A stretch of 38,967 nucleotides of DNA from Kamptonema sp. UHCC 0994. Its GTDB lineage: Bacteria; Cyanobacteriota; Cyanobacteriia; Cyanobacteriales; Microcoleaceae. The DNA lies in assembly GCF_029167235.1 (NCBI RefSeq), contig NZ_JARFTR010000113.1, forward strand, positions 1-38,967, in the 5' to 3' direction. Below, piece after piece: positions 25,331 to 35,707 of the stretch. A model generated the notes under the pieces. That model saw nothing but the letters and a program-made list of their open reading frames with translations. It did no database searches and had not been told where the DNA came from. Both the position numbers and the translations under genes were made by a program. Each line of letters opens with the position of its first letter. The stretch's first letter is position 1.

Positions 25331-28300
25331 GTGCCAGTCAGCTTTAATGGTTCCTACTCCCAAGACTTTGATAACCTTGCCAATACGGGTACGGCTAACG
25401 CTTGGACAAATGATTCGACCCTTTCCGGTTGGTCTCTTTTCCGTCAGCCTAGCACCGGAACTGCCATAACAGCCTACAACGCAGATAATGGCGGTAGCGC
25501 TACTGGAAGCTTTTATAGTTACGGGACTACTGGTAACACCGATCGCGCCTTGGGTGGTCTTGGGTCGGGAGGTGGTTACTTCGGTAGTCCTGGGGGAAGT
25601 GCGATCGCAGGTTGGATTGCCTTTGCCGCTACCAACAATACTGGCACGACGCTAAACAATTACACCTTATCATTTAACGGCGAACAGTGGCGGGCTGCGA
25701 ACGCGACAGCACAGAGTATGGTTCTGGAGTATGGCTTTGGCAGTACCTTTACTACCGTTCCAACTTGGACGGCACCGGGTAGCAATTTTGACTGGACATC
25801 ACTTGTAAACAATACTACCGGTGCTGTGGATGGCAACGTGGCGGGTATGGTTAGCGGCAAAGGTGGAACTATTACTACCCCTTGGGCAAATGGTGACACG
25901 CTTTGGGTTCGTTGGGTAGAACGTAACGATGCGGGAAACGATCACGGATTGGCGATCGATGACTTCTCCCTCACGATACCTACCGTCAGTCTCACCGCCA
26001 CAGACACCACCGCCGACGAAGGAAACATCAACACCGGAACATTCCGCCTAATTCGCAGCAACAGCATTGGCACATTAGCAGTTAATCTTTCGACCGTTGC
26101 GGGAATTGGCACTGACTATAACCTCAGCGTCGCATCCGGCGGCACATTAAATGCCAGCGGCACTATTTTTACTTTTAATAATGGCGTTAGTACAGCCGAT
26201 ATTACCTTTACTGCTATTGATGATATTCCCGCTGAAGCCAGTGAAACATTTGATTTATCTTTAGCAACCGACCCCACTTATATTGTTGATGCGGCTAATA
26301 ATACAGGCAGCGTGACGATCGCACAAAATGATTTCGCTGTCACTAATACCAACGATAGCGGCGAAGGTTCATTGCGGCAAGCAATTACCAACGCCAACGC
26401 CATTACTGGCACCGATACCATTACTTTCAATATTACTGGAGCGGGGCCCCATACAATTAGTCCGACTTCCGCTTTACCTAATATTACTCAAGCCGTTATT
26501 ATTGACGGATATAGTCAAACTGGGGCGAGTAAAAATACCTTAGCTGTTGGTAATGATGCCCAATTAAAAATCGTTCTGGATGGAACAAATGCAGGGGTAG
26601 GAGTCAGTGGTCTTACTTTGGGTGGTGGTTCTGATGGCAGTACAATTCAAGGTTTGACAATTAATCGCTTCCAGAGTGAAGGCATCCAAATTCAGAGTAC
26701 CAATAACTTTATTTTAGGAAACTTTATCGGTACAGATGTCACTGGAACCATTGACCAAGGTAATAACGCAAGCGGCATCACTGTCTCTGCTGCTAATAAT
26801 ACCATTGGCGGTGCGACAGCGGGCGATCGCAACCTTATTTCCGGCAATGATAATGATGGCATAACTATTGATGCCAGTAATAATAACAACATCGCAGGGA
26901 ACTATATCGGCACCAATGCCACAGGGACTCTTGCCATTCCCAATGCCAATAGTGGCGTGCGAATCATTGGGGGTGCAAACAACAATACGCTTGGTGGGAC
27001 AACTAATCAATCACTGCAATCGAATATCATTGCCTTTAACCCAGTTGGCGTGTTTGCCAATGCCGATACCGTTAATAATTCTATTGTTGGCAACAGCATT
27101 TTTTCTAATACTAACTTAGGCATTGACTTAGGCAATGATGGTGTCAGTGCCAACGACACAGGCGATAGCGATACGGGTGCGAACAATCTGCAAAATTTCC
27201 CGGTTCTCACCTTCGCTGAAATTGCTGGCAGCAACACCGCTTGTGTTGGTACTTTCAACGGCAGTGCTAATACTACTTTTCGCCTAGAATTTTTCGCCAA
27301 CGATGTATTAGATGCCTCTGGAAACGGCGAAGGCAAAAACTATATTGGTTTCTCTAACATTACCACCGATGCTGCCGGCAACGCCAACTTTAGCCTCACC
27401 AATCTATCATTAGCATCCCTCGGTAATTTCGTCGCCGCCACCGCCACCAATCTCACAACTAATGACACTTCTGAATTTTCCAACAGTGTCATCATTGATG
27501 CACCAATTGTCAGCATTACACCCACTTCGATCGCTCAAAATGAAGCTAACAGTGGCACGACTGATTACACTTTTACCGCCACACTTTCTCGCGCCACAAC
27601 TCAAAATGTCACCGTCAATTATAGCACCAATGACGGTACTGCAACTCTTGCCGATAATGACTATATTGATAACGATAATAGCATTAATTTTACCGCTGGC
27701 GGTTCCCTCACACAAACCATTACTGTTCAATCAAAAGGCGATGAAATTGATGAAAGTGACGAAACTTTTACCGTCAATTTAGATAGCGCCACTAATGCTT
27801 TAATCGACACAACTGCTAACCAGGGAACTGGTACAATTACTAACGACGATACTGCCAATGTGACAATTACTCCCACTTCTACGAATGCGACAGAAGGTGG
27901 TGCAACTGGTAGTTATACGGTGGTTTTAACCTCACAACCAACGGCGGATGTTAATATTGCTATTGGTAATACTTCTCAAACTAATACTTCGGCGGCTACA
28001 GTTACTTTTACTACGGCTAATTGGAGTACGCCACAAACTGTCACTGTGACTGCTGTTGATGATGCTTTAATTGAAGGTAGTCATACTGGAATTATTAGTC
28101 ATACGGCGAGTTCAACGGATACTAATTATGACGGTATTGCTGTCGATTCGGTGACGGCTGATATTACTGATAATGATAGTGCCAATGTGACAATTACTCC
28201 CACTTCTACGAATGTGACAGAAGGCGGCGCAACTGGTAGTTATACGGTGGTTTTAACCTCACAACCAACGGCGGATGTTAATATTGCTATTGGTAATACT

Positions 28301-29713
28301 TCTCAAACTAATACTTCGGCGGCCACAGTTACTTTTACTGCGGCTAATTGGAGTACGCCACAAACTGTCACCGTTACTGCTGTTGATGATGCTTTAATTG
28401 AAGGTAGTCATACTGGAATTATTAGTCATACGGTGAGTTCAACTGATACTAATTATAATGGTATTTCTGTTAATTCGGTGACGGCTAATATTACTGATAA
28501 TGATAGTGTTCCTACACCAACTCCTACGCCAACTCCCACACCAATTCTTACACCAACTCCTACGCCAACTCCCACACCAATTCCTACAGCAACACCGACA
28601 CCAATTCCTACACCAACACCAATTCCGACACCAATTCCTACACCAACACCTACGCCAATTCCTACAGCAACTCCGACACCAGAGGTAACAGTAACACCGA
28701 CACCAATTCCTACACCAATTCCTACACCAATACCCACACCAATTCCTACAGCAGCACCCGCACCAATTCCTACAGCAACACCGACACCAGAGGTAACAGC
28801 AACACCTACGCCAATTCCTACAGCAACTCCGACACCAGAGGTAACATTAACACCAGAGGTAACACCAACACCTAAACCAGAGGTAACGCCTTCCTCAACT
28901 TGTTTTTGCGATCGCATTTCTCACCCGGATCTCTATCAACCTAATACCACCGATAACGTAATTAATGGTAGTGCAAATATCCAAATAGGTACTAACCAAA
29001 ATGATGCTTATTATGGCAATAACTCCCCTAGCTTTTTTGATGCTTTGCCAGGAGATGACAACTTATTTGCCGACGATCAAGGTGATACACTTAATGGTAA
29101 TGAAGGCCATGATTTTATTGTTGGTGGTAGTGGCAATGATTCCCTCTTTGGTGGCAAAGATAATGATATTATTCTAGGTGGGGAAGGAGAAGATATAATT
29201 CGGGGAAATCGAGGAAATGATTCTCTGAATGGACGAGAAGAAAATGACCAAATTTATGGCGATAATGACGATGATTTTATTGCGGGAGGTAAAGGAAATG
29301 ATACCTTGTATGGTGGCAAAAACAATGATATTTTAATTGGGGATGAAGGGGAGAATTTATTATTAGGACAAGAAGGGAATGATACCCTGTATGGTGGTAG
29401 TATTAATGATACACTATTGGGAGGCAAAGGTAATGATATTTTGTGTGGCAATGCTGGTTTTGATAGTTTAATGGGGGGTGCAGGAAATGATATATTTGTG
29501 TTGTGTCCTGAAGTTGGGTTTGAGTCGATCGCAGATTTTACTAAGGGGGAAGATGCGATTGGATTGTCAGGAGGATTCACCTTTGACCAGTTGCAGATTA
29601 CACAGGGAAATAATGGGGTATTGCTGACAGTTAAGCAGAGTGGAATGCCTATCGCAAATCTTGTGGGTGTTAATGCTTCCCTCATTACCGATCAAGATTT
29701 CCTCTTAATTTAA
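25331..29713 (+). CDS. Large secreted mosaic protein: Calx-beta, parallel beta-helix, Thr-Pro stalk, RTX repeats
   Basis: A 1460-residue protein without a signal peptide, probably exported by a type I system through its C-terminus. Order: an N-terminal beta domain (1-216) ending in LAIDDFSLT; Calx-beta (217-333); a right-handed parallel beta-helix (about 334-603) opening FAVTNTNDSGEGSLRQAI; a linker domain; Calx-beta (about 723-840); two near-identical 109-residue repeats (842-1059); a Thr-Pro stalk (1060-1187); RTX nonapeptides of the GGxGND type (about 1240-1390); and the C-terminal DFTKGEDAIGL domain. It should bind calcium and act at the cell surface or in the matrix. The start is GTG, with AAGGAGG upstream. 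An adhesin role is inferred. Confidence 0.9.
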   Translation: MPVSFNGSYSQDFDNLANTGTANAWTNDSTLSGWSLFRQPSTGTAITAYNADNGGSATGSFYSYGTTGNTDRALGGLGSGGGYFGSPGGSAIAGWIAFAATNNTGTTLNNYTLSFNGEQWRAANATAQSMVLEYGFGSTFTTVPTWTAPGSNFDWTSLVNNTTGAVDGNVAGMVSGKGGTITTPWANGDTLWVRWVERNDAGNDHGLAIDDFSLTIPTVSLTATDTTADEGNINTGTFRLIRSNSIGTLAVNLSTVAGIGTDYNLSVASGGTLNASGTIFTFNNGVSTADITFTAIDDIPAEASETFDLSLATDPTYIVDAANNTGSVTIAQNDFAVTNTNDSGEGSLRQAITNANAITGTDTITFNITGAGPHTISPTSALPNITQAVIIDGYSQTGASKNTLAVGNDAQLKIVLDGTNAGVGVSGLTLGGGSDGSTIQGLTINRFQSEGIQIQSTNNFILGNFIGTDVTGTIDQGNNASGITVSAANNTIGGATAGDRNLISGNDNDGITIDASNNNNIAGNYIGTNATGTLAIPNANSGVRIIGGANNNTLGGTTNQSLQSNIIAFNPVGVFANADTVNNSIVGNSIFSNTNLGIDLGNDGVSANDTGDSDTGANNLQNFPVLTFAEIAGSNTACVGTFNGSANTTFRLEFFANDVLDASGNGEGKNYIGFSNITTDAAGNANFSLTNLSLASLGNFVAATATNLTTNDTSEFSNSVIIDAPIVSITPTSIAQNEANSGTTDYTFTATLSRATTQNVTVNYSTNDGTATLADNDYIDNDNSINFTAGGSLTQTITVQSKGDEIDESDETFTVNLDSATNALIDTTANQGTGTITNDDTANVTITPTSTNATEGGATGSYTVVLTSQPTADVNIAIGNTSQTNTSAATVTFTTANWSTPQTVTVTAVDDALIEGSHTGIISHTASSTDTNYDGIAVDSVTADITDNDSANVTITPTSTNVTEGGATGSYTVVLTSQPTADVNIAIGNTSQTNTSAATVTFTAANWSTPQTVTVTAVDDALIEGSHTGIISHTVSSTDTNYNGISVNSVTANITDNDSVPTPTPTPTPTPILTPTPTPTPTPIPTATPTPIPTPTPIPTPIPTPTPTPIPTATPTPEVTVTPTPIPTPIPTPIPTPIPTAAPAPIPTATPTPEVTATPTPIPTATPTPEVTLTPEVTPTPKPEVTPSSTCFCDRISHPDLYQPNTTDNVINGSANIQIGTNQNDAYYGNNSPSFFDALPGDDNLFADDQGDTLNGNEGHDFIVGGSGNDSLFGGKDNDIILGGEGEDIIRGNRGNDSLNGREENDQIYGDNDDDFIAGGKGNDTLYGGKNNDILIGDEGENLLLGQEGNDTLYGGSINDTLLGGKGNDILCGNAGFDSLMGGAGNDIFVLCPEVGFESIADFTKGEDAIGLSGGFTFDQLQITQGNNGVLLTVKQSGMPIANLVGVNASLITDQDFLLI
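27854..28507 (+). repeat. Two tandem 327-bp repeats inside the RTX protein gene
   Basis: Units at 27854-28180 and 28181-28507 have exactly equal length (109 codons each). The encoded units differ at 7 of 109 residues, mostly conservative changes (Ala/Val, Asp/Asn). Each begins ANVTITPTSTN and ends ITDNDS. This looks like a recent in-frame duplication. Confidence 0.9.
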
Positions 29714-29714
29714 A

Positions 29715-29755
29715 CAGATCAACGCAGATAGTAGTCCAATATCTGCGTTGATCTG
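29715..29755. terminator. Bidirectional hairpin terminator between the RTX protein gene and eno
   Basis: CAGATCAACGCAGATA (29715-29730) pairs perfectly with TATCTGCGTTGATCTG (29740-29755) over a 9-base loop. It lies 1 bp after one stop codon and 10 bp from the other. It shares AACGCAGAT with the clpC terminator. Confidence 0.8.
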
Positions 29756-29765
29756 CGGTTAAAAC

Positions 29766-31181
<1,416 letters not shown>

Positions 31182-31287
31182 TCAAGTGGGGGGCAAGGGT
31201 AGTTCGGACACAAAATATTGGTTTATAGGGATAATTTATCGCCCGAATGCTTCGCCCCTACATCAAACTTATAGCTTGAAAACACGC

Positions 31288-31312
31288 CCTAGCCCCTAGC
31301 CGCCTTGGCGGT
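31288..31312. repeat. Fragment of the TATAGCAACCGCC element inside the pyrE 3' end
   Basis: CCTAGCCCCTAG, then CCGCCTTGGCGGT: the inner half of an element end with its CCCCTAG heptamer, differing from the full end by one base and lacking the outer TTGCTATA. It encodes the last residues and the stop codon of pyrE on the minus strand. Confidence 0.65.
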
Positions 31313-31918
31313 GCGCGATCGCCACTCCTGAAGATCCGCGATCGTAAACAAAGCCTCAAACTCCAAACCCGCTGAACTATATAACTGCGATCCCCCTTGC
31401 TTGCGATCGATCAAGGAAATTACTCGATCCACCTGATAACCCGCACCCCGCAAGCGTTCCACCGCCTTCATCGCCGATCCGCCAGTTGTCACCACATCTT
31501 CCAAAACCACAACCTTAGCGCCTTCCTGCAACACCGGCCCCTCAATATAAGCCATCGTCCCATGTCCTTTCGACTCCTTCCGCACGATCAGTGCCGGAAT
31601 GGGTCGATTTTCATAAGCTGAAACCACACTCACCGCTGATACAATCGGGTCAGCACCCAAAGTCAAACCCGCCACAGCTTGCGTATTCGTCGGTAGCGCC
31701 GACAACAGCAAACGCCCCACAGCCAAAGCACCTTGAGGGTGGAGCGTCACAGGCTTACAGTTGATATAATAAGAACTCTGCTGACCAGAAGAAAGTACAA
31801 AGTCCCCTTCGCGGTAGGCAAACTCGCACAGCAAATCTAGAAGTTGTTCGCGTAAACTTGTTAAATCAGTAGTAGCTAAAGAGACAGCTAACCCAGTCGG
31901 AGACAGAATTTCATCCAT
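31289..31918 (-). CDS. pyrE: Orotate phosphoribosyltransferase
   Basis: Forms OMP from orotate and PRPP in pyrimidine synthesis. It has 209 residues from the ATG at 31918; an upstream in-frame TTG (31936) has no better ribosome site. It shows YREGDFVLSSGQQSSYYINCK, the flexible-loop RKESKGHG, and the PRPP motif VVVLEDVVTTGGSA. The final residues TAKAARG and the TAG stop are encoded by a miniature-element fragment, so the natural C-terminus seems to have been replaced. The catalytic core is unaffected. Confidence 0.95.
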   Translation of the reverse strand: MDEILSPTGLAVSLATTDLTSLREQLLDLLCEFAYREGDFVLSSGQQSSYYINCKPVTLHPQGALAVGRLLLSALPTNTQAVAGLTLGADPIVSAVSVVSAYENRPIPALIVRKESKGHGTMAYIEGPVLQEGAKVVVLEDVVTTGGSAMKAVERLRGAGYQVDRVISLIDRKQGGSQLYSSAGLEFEALFTIADLQEWRSRTAKAARG

Positions 31919-32008
31919 AACGGTAACAGCCAACAAAGTTGAGAAAGTAAATAAATAGCCGATAATCAGTCTATATTAGAATCTGAATTAATCTTGAGGC
32001 TTAAGATC

Positions 32009-32404
32009 ATGCCCCAAAAGTTAAAAAGTCTTAGTGGTGTGTTAGCGATCGCGATCGTTTCTACTATATTAGGATCTGTCAAAATCGCTCAAGCAGAACC
32101 CTTTGGATATCATCCAGTTGCCGATGAATTTAATCGGCGTTTCTTTGAAAGTTCTGGAGACTTTTTCCAAAGTGTCAACTTTCAAGGATATACAAATGAC
32201 CTTTTAGGCATCGGTTCGCCCACTGGCATTATTGGTTTTCCTGAAAAGCAAATTGAACGGGATTCTAGCCAGCTTCACGGCCTCTATCGAGAAATGCTCC
32301 AACAACAAATCTCTAGCGATCCAATCATTCGCGTCCCAGATGCACTCAATCCCTTTAATACCTCGTTGTTAGGGCTACCATCGGGTCAAAAGATCGCACC
32401 TTAA
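32009..32404 (+). CDS. Small secreted hypothetical protein
   Basis: A 131-residue protein with a clear signal peptide (MPQKLKSLSGVLAIAIVSTI, cleavage likely after AQA near residue 29). The mature part is short and rich in Phe, Gly and Asn: EPFGYHPVADEFNRRFFESS, then LLGIGSPTGIIGFPEKQIER. No cysteines or known domain are seen. I chose the ATG at 32009, with GAGG about nine bases before it, over an in-frame TTG at 31994. It lies upstream of the acyltransferase pair but is separated by a 110-bp repeat array, so a functional link is only possible. Confidence 0.6.
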   Translation: MPQKLKSLSGVLAIAIVSTILGSVKIAQAEPFGYHPVADEFNRRFFESSGDFFQSVNFQGYTNDLLGIGSPTGIIGFPEKQIERDSSQLHGLYREMLQQQISSDPIIRVPDALNPFNTSLLGLPSGQKIAP

Positions 32405-32548
32405 TTTAGGTCTGGCGATTCGTGATTTCAAGGCTGCTCTCTCTGACAACTCTCAATTCAGCCAGGATGCTCTGCTTCCCATAGTGCATCCTGCTGGATT
32501 TTATAGTAGAACTAGGAAGCTCTTGAGCAGGGAGCCGGGAGATGGGTA

Positions 32549-32658
32549 ATTAGCCATTACCAATTAGCCATTACCAATTAGCCATTACCAATTAGCCATT
32601 AGCCATTAGCCATTAGCCATTAGCCATTAGCCATTAGCCATTAGCCATTAGCCATTAG
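32549..32658. repeat. Tandem repeats (ATTACCAATTAGCC)n then (ATTAGCC)n
   Basis: About three copies of a 14-mer are followed by about ten of its 7-mer half ATTAGCC. The array ends 10 bp before the MBOAT start codon and leaves no room for a Shine-Dalgarno site. The following GTGCATCTACTA is shared with the hairpin units at 15.5-15.8 kb. Confidence 0.9.
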
Positions 32659-32668
32659 TGCATCTACT

Positions 32669-34135
32669 ATGCTTTTTAATTCTTACGTATTTATATTTGG
32701 CTTTCTACCGATTACTATTCTTGTATTTTTTACTCTCTGCAAATTTCATTTAGTCAAAGCTGCAATTTGGTGGCTAGCATTCACTTCCTTGTTTTTTTAC
32801 GCTTACTGGAATATTGCCTATCTGCCCATCATCCTTATTTCTGTAAGTTTTAACTATTATATAGGTGAACAAATCCAGCGCGTCCTATCTAATCGTCAGC
32901 AAGCAAAAGCTCTACTTTGGCTAGGCATAATTTTGAACTTAGCAAATATTGGCTATTACAAATACGCCAATTTTTTTGTCGATTTTTGGAATCAAATTTT
33001 TCACACGGAATGGTCAATTCCTGCGATTTCATTACCTCTAGCAATTTCATTTTATACATTCACCCAAATTGCTTATCTCGTAGATGTCTATCGGGGAGAA
33101 CACGAAAAATATAAATATGATTTAATCTCTTACAGTCTGTTCATTTCCTTCTTTCCTCAACTAATTGCAGGCCCAATTCTGCGCCACAATGAACTAATTC
33201 CAGAGTTACGGCAAATACGAACATTTGTTTTTTCCCATAAAAATGTAGCTAGGGGCTTAACAATGTTTACACTGGGATTATCCAAAAAGGTAATTATCGC
33301 AGATAATATCTCCCCTTGGGTAGCCCCTGTTTTTAATAATGCCGGTAATGTCAGCTTCCTCGAAGCTTGGGCGGGAGCAATTAGTTATACTTTGCAATTG
33401 TATTTTGATTTTTCTGGCTACTCGGATATGGCAGTTGGCTTAGGATGGATGTTTAATATTCCCTTACCTTATAACTTTAACTCTCCTTATAAAGCTACCT
33501 CAATTACTGACTTTTGGCGGCGGTGGCATATTACTCTTTCTAATTTTCTCCGTGATTATTTGTACATTCCTCTGGGTGGCAATCGCCAAGGAGAATTTCG
33601 CCGATATGTTAATCTGATGGTAACTATGCTGTTAGGTGGACTGTGGCATGGTGCAGGCTGGACTTTTGTCTTATGGGGGGGGATACATGGGTTATTTTTG
33701 GTAATTCATCAACTATGGCGCAAGCTGAATATTTCTTTGCCAAAATTGCTATGTTGGACGCTGACATTTTTAGCTATTTTAGCTAGTTGGGTACTATTTC
33801 GTGCTCATGATATTAACAAGGCTAAAGAAATTTTGAAGGCGATGGTAGGGATGAAAGGCTTTATATTACCTACTTCTTTTCAAGATCCTCTCAATTTCTT
33901 GACTCCACTAGGAGTAAGGTTTCAAGAACTAGCTTACTTCCCTAACTTTGGTTTGCGAAATACTCTAATTATATTGATTGGACTATTACTGTGTGTTAGC
34001 CTCTTACCGAATACGCAGCAAATTATGCAGCGTTTCAAGCCGACAGAGGCGTGGATGTTAGCAACAGCTAGCTTAGCAGTTTTCTGTTTGATTTCTCTAA
34101 ATCGTGTCTCTGAGTTTCTTTACTTCCAATTTTGA
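32669..34135 (+). CDS. MBOAT-family O-acyltransferase (AlgI/PatA-like)
   Basis: A 488-residue polytopic membrane protein with about 11 hydrophobic segments. It begins MLFNSYVFIFGFLPI, the typical AlgI start, and carries FDFSGYSDMAVGLG, FWRRWHITLSNFLRDYLYIP and LGGLWHGAGWTFVLWGGIHG with the MBOAT histidine His327. Family members move acetyl groups across the membrane for O-acetylation of alginate, cellulose or peptidoglycan. The next gene follows after 15 bp and encodes an SGNH-like partner, so the two form a polysaccharide-acetylation cassette. The target polymer is unknown. Confidence 0.93.
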   Translation: MLFNSYVFIFGFLPITILVFFTLCKFHLVKAAIWWLAFTSLFFYAYWNIAYLPIILISVSFNYYIGEQIQRVLSNRQQAKALLWLGIILNLANIGYYKYANFFVDFWNQIFHTEWSIPAISLPLAISFYTFTQIAYLVDVYRGEHEKYKYDLISYSLFISFFPQLIAGPILRHNELIPELRQIRTFVFSHKNVARGLTMFTLGLSKKVIIADNISPWVAPVFNNAGNVSFLEAWAGAISYTLQLYFDFSGYSDMAVGLGWMFNIPLPYNFNSPYKATSITDFWRRWHITLSNFLRDYLYIPLGGNRQGEFRRYVNLMVTMLLGGLWHGAGWTFVLWGGIHGLFLVIHQLWRKLNISLPKLLCWTLTFLAILASWVLFRAHDINKAKEILKAMVGMKGFILPTSFQDPLNFLTPLGVRFQELAYFPNFGLRNTLIILIGLLLCVSLLPNTQQIMQRFKPTEAWMLATASLAVFCLISLNRVSEFLYFQF

Positions 34136-34150
34136 GGTTAAGTAAAAATA

Positions 34151-35341
34151 ATGAAATCTTACCGCCGTTATATTTTTAGTTTTCTTGCCGTTGTATTCTT
34201 CTTAATGGGGTTGATTGGAGCATTTAATTTTTTGGTCGATCCCTACGGTGTGATGGGCAATTTAAGTATTGTTGGTTTTAATAAGGTGAAATCAGAAAAT
34301 CACAATCACGTCAGATTATTTAAAGCTATTGCTATTACTAAAATTGCTCCCAAAGCTGTTTTTCTAGGTTCTTCTAGGGCTGAAATTGGTTTAGATCCAA
34401 ATCATCCGGCATTGAAGAATTACCAACCAGTTTATAACCTGGGGATTACTGGAGGAAATATGTATGAAGCTAAGCGCTATTTACAACACGCAATCGTCAA
34501 CCAACCCGATTTAAAGTTAGTTGTTTTAGGTCTAGATTTTTTTATGTTTAATCAATTTGGGAAGCTTACCCCTAGTTTCCGAGAAAATCGCTTAGAGAAA
34601 ACTAGCATTGTTTTTCAAGATGCGTGGGAAGTTCTTTTTTCTTTGGATGCTTTAGTGTCTAGTAAAATCACAATAAATTCTAATAGAAAAGAGCCTAATG
34701 CTACAGGTCATTTTTACCAAAATGGGATGAGAGACACTCCTTATTTTATTCGGGAAACTTATCAAAATCAACCCCAGATAATTATTTTTGAGGAAGTATT
34801 AAAAGCTTTTCGGACTCGACCGGAATTTTATCAAACCTACCAGCTTTCAGAGTCAAATATGAATGATTTAAAAAATTTAATAGATATTTGTCGGCAACGG
34901 GGTATTAAATTAGAACTGTTTATTTCACCCTGTCATGCTACTGAATGGGAAGTTATTCGAGATGCTGGCTTTTGGTCAGTTTTTGAACAGTGGAAGCGCC
35001 GAATAGTCGCAATGGCTCCCGTCTGGGATTTTTCTGGTTACAATAGTATTACAACTGAACCTATTAGTAATAATATGAAAAATTATATAGAAAGCTCCCA
35101 TTACCGTAAAGAAGTGGGAGATTTGGTAATAAATAGGATTTTCCAATACCGAGAAGAAACTCAGCCTAGAGATTTTGGAGTTTTGCTGACACCAGACAAT
35201 ATTGAAGCTCAGCTTGCTAAGATTAGTAGCGATCGCGAAATTTGGGCGAAAAATAACCCTGATACAGTGCAACTTGTGAAAGGTTTAGAACCTAACCCAA
35301 ATTGCTCATTTTGCGAAGGTGTAGAGAACTTTTTAAAGTAA
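34151..35341 (+). CDS. SGNH-like partner of the MBOAT acyltransferase
   Basis: A 396-residue protein with one N-terminal membrane anchor (about 8-28) and a periplasmic domain. FLGSSRAEIGLDP (Gly73-Ser75) resembles SGNH block I with its nucleophile Ser. YNLGITGGNMYEAKRYL and VVLGLDFFMF follow, and YIESSHYRKEVGDLVI (Glu314-His317) sits where the DxxH block is expected. This resembles AlgJ/AlgX-type proteins that receive acetyl from the MBOAT and pass it to sugar hydroxyls. Glu instead of Asp in the last block is unusual. The C-terminus has a CSFC pair. It is co-transcribed with the MBOAT gene. Confidence 0.75.
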   Translation: MKSYRRYIFSFLAVVFFLMGLIGAFNFLVDPYGVMGNLSIVGFNKVKSENHNHVRLFKAIAITKIAPKAVFLGSSRAEIGLDPNHPALKNYQPVYNLGITGGNMYEAKRYLQHAIVNQPDLKLVVLGLDFFMFNQFGKLTPSFRENRLEKTSIVFQDAWEVLFSLDALVSSKITINSNRKEPNATGHFYQNGMRDTPYFIRETYQNQPQIIIFEEVLKAFRTRPEFYQTYQLSESNMNDLKNLIDICRQRGIKLELFISPCHATEWEVIRDAGFWSVFEQWKRRIVAMAPVWDFSGYNSITTEPISNNMKNYIESSHYRKEVGDLVINRIFQYREETQPRDFGVLLTPDNIEAQLAKISSDREIWAKNNPDTVQLVKGLEPNPNCSFCEGVENFLK

Positions 35342-35354
35342 GCAGGGTTGGATA

Positions 35355-35505
35355 TATAGCAACCGCCAGGGCGGTTAGGGGCTAGGGGCTAGGGGCTAGG
35401 GGCTAGGGGAAGAAGGGGAAGAAGGGGAAGAAGGGGAAGAAGGGGAACAGAGTTAATGGTTTGGGCCATGAGCGAGTGTCCTAACTGACGAAAGCGGTTG
35501 CTATA
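35355..35505. mobile_element. Miniature inverted-repeat element, family TATAGCAACCGCC, copy B
   Basis: A 151-bp relative of copy A: left end TATAGCAACCGCCAGGGCGG, several GGGGCTA heptamers, an expanded GAAGGGGAA array (9-bp period), the segment TTAATGGTTT, and a diverged right end CCTAACTGACGAAAGCGG followed by TTGCTATA. The right-end palindrome has decayed, so this copy looks older than copy A. It starts 13 bp after the preceding stop codon. Confidence 0.75.
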
Positions 35506-35597
35506 TATAGCGGTTCTTAGATAAATGAGGTATACAGAAACCCTGTATTGTCAAGCTTTCCAGGTCAAAATTCGTACTTCACCTTTTTGAGAAAGGC

Positions 35598-35705
35598 TAT
35601 AGCAGTCGCCAAGGCAGTTAGGACATTCTGAATTCAAAACCATTCTTCTGCCTTCTCTCTTCCCTAGCCCCTAGCCCCTCTTAAACCGCCTTGGCGGTTG
35701 CTATA
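35598..35705. mobile_element. Miniature inverted-repeat element, family TATAGCAACCGCC, copy C (inverted)
   Basis: A 108-bp copy in the opposite orientation to A and B. It opens TATAGCAGTCGCCAAGGCAG, then holds CATTCTGAATTC, AACCATT, a CT-rich run and CCCTAGCCCCTAG, and ends with an intact CCGCCTTGGCGGTTGCTATA. It ends two bases from the 3' end of the minus-strand tRNA, so its terminal palindrome lies where the tRNA terminator would be. Confidence 0.75.
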
Positions 35706-35707
35706 AG

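Noticed and set aside
25130-25363. Minus-strand 77-codon ORF upstream of the RTX gene
   Set aside because: It consists largely of the GTAGGGTGCGTCAG repeat cluster and overlaps the start of the large ORF. No coding signal beyond being open.
28453-28917. Minus-strand ORF of Val-Gly-Ile-Gly repeats
   Set aside because: It is the antisense reading of the Thr-Pro stalk in the RTX protein gene and has no start signal of its own.
32549-32658. CRISPR-like appearance of the repeat arrays
   Set aside because: Units are 7 or 14 bp without unique spacers and no cas gene is present. These are simple tandem repeats.
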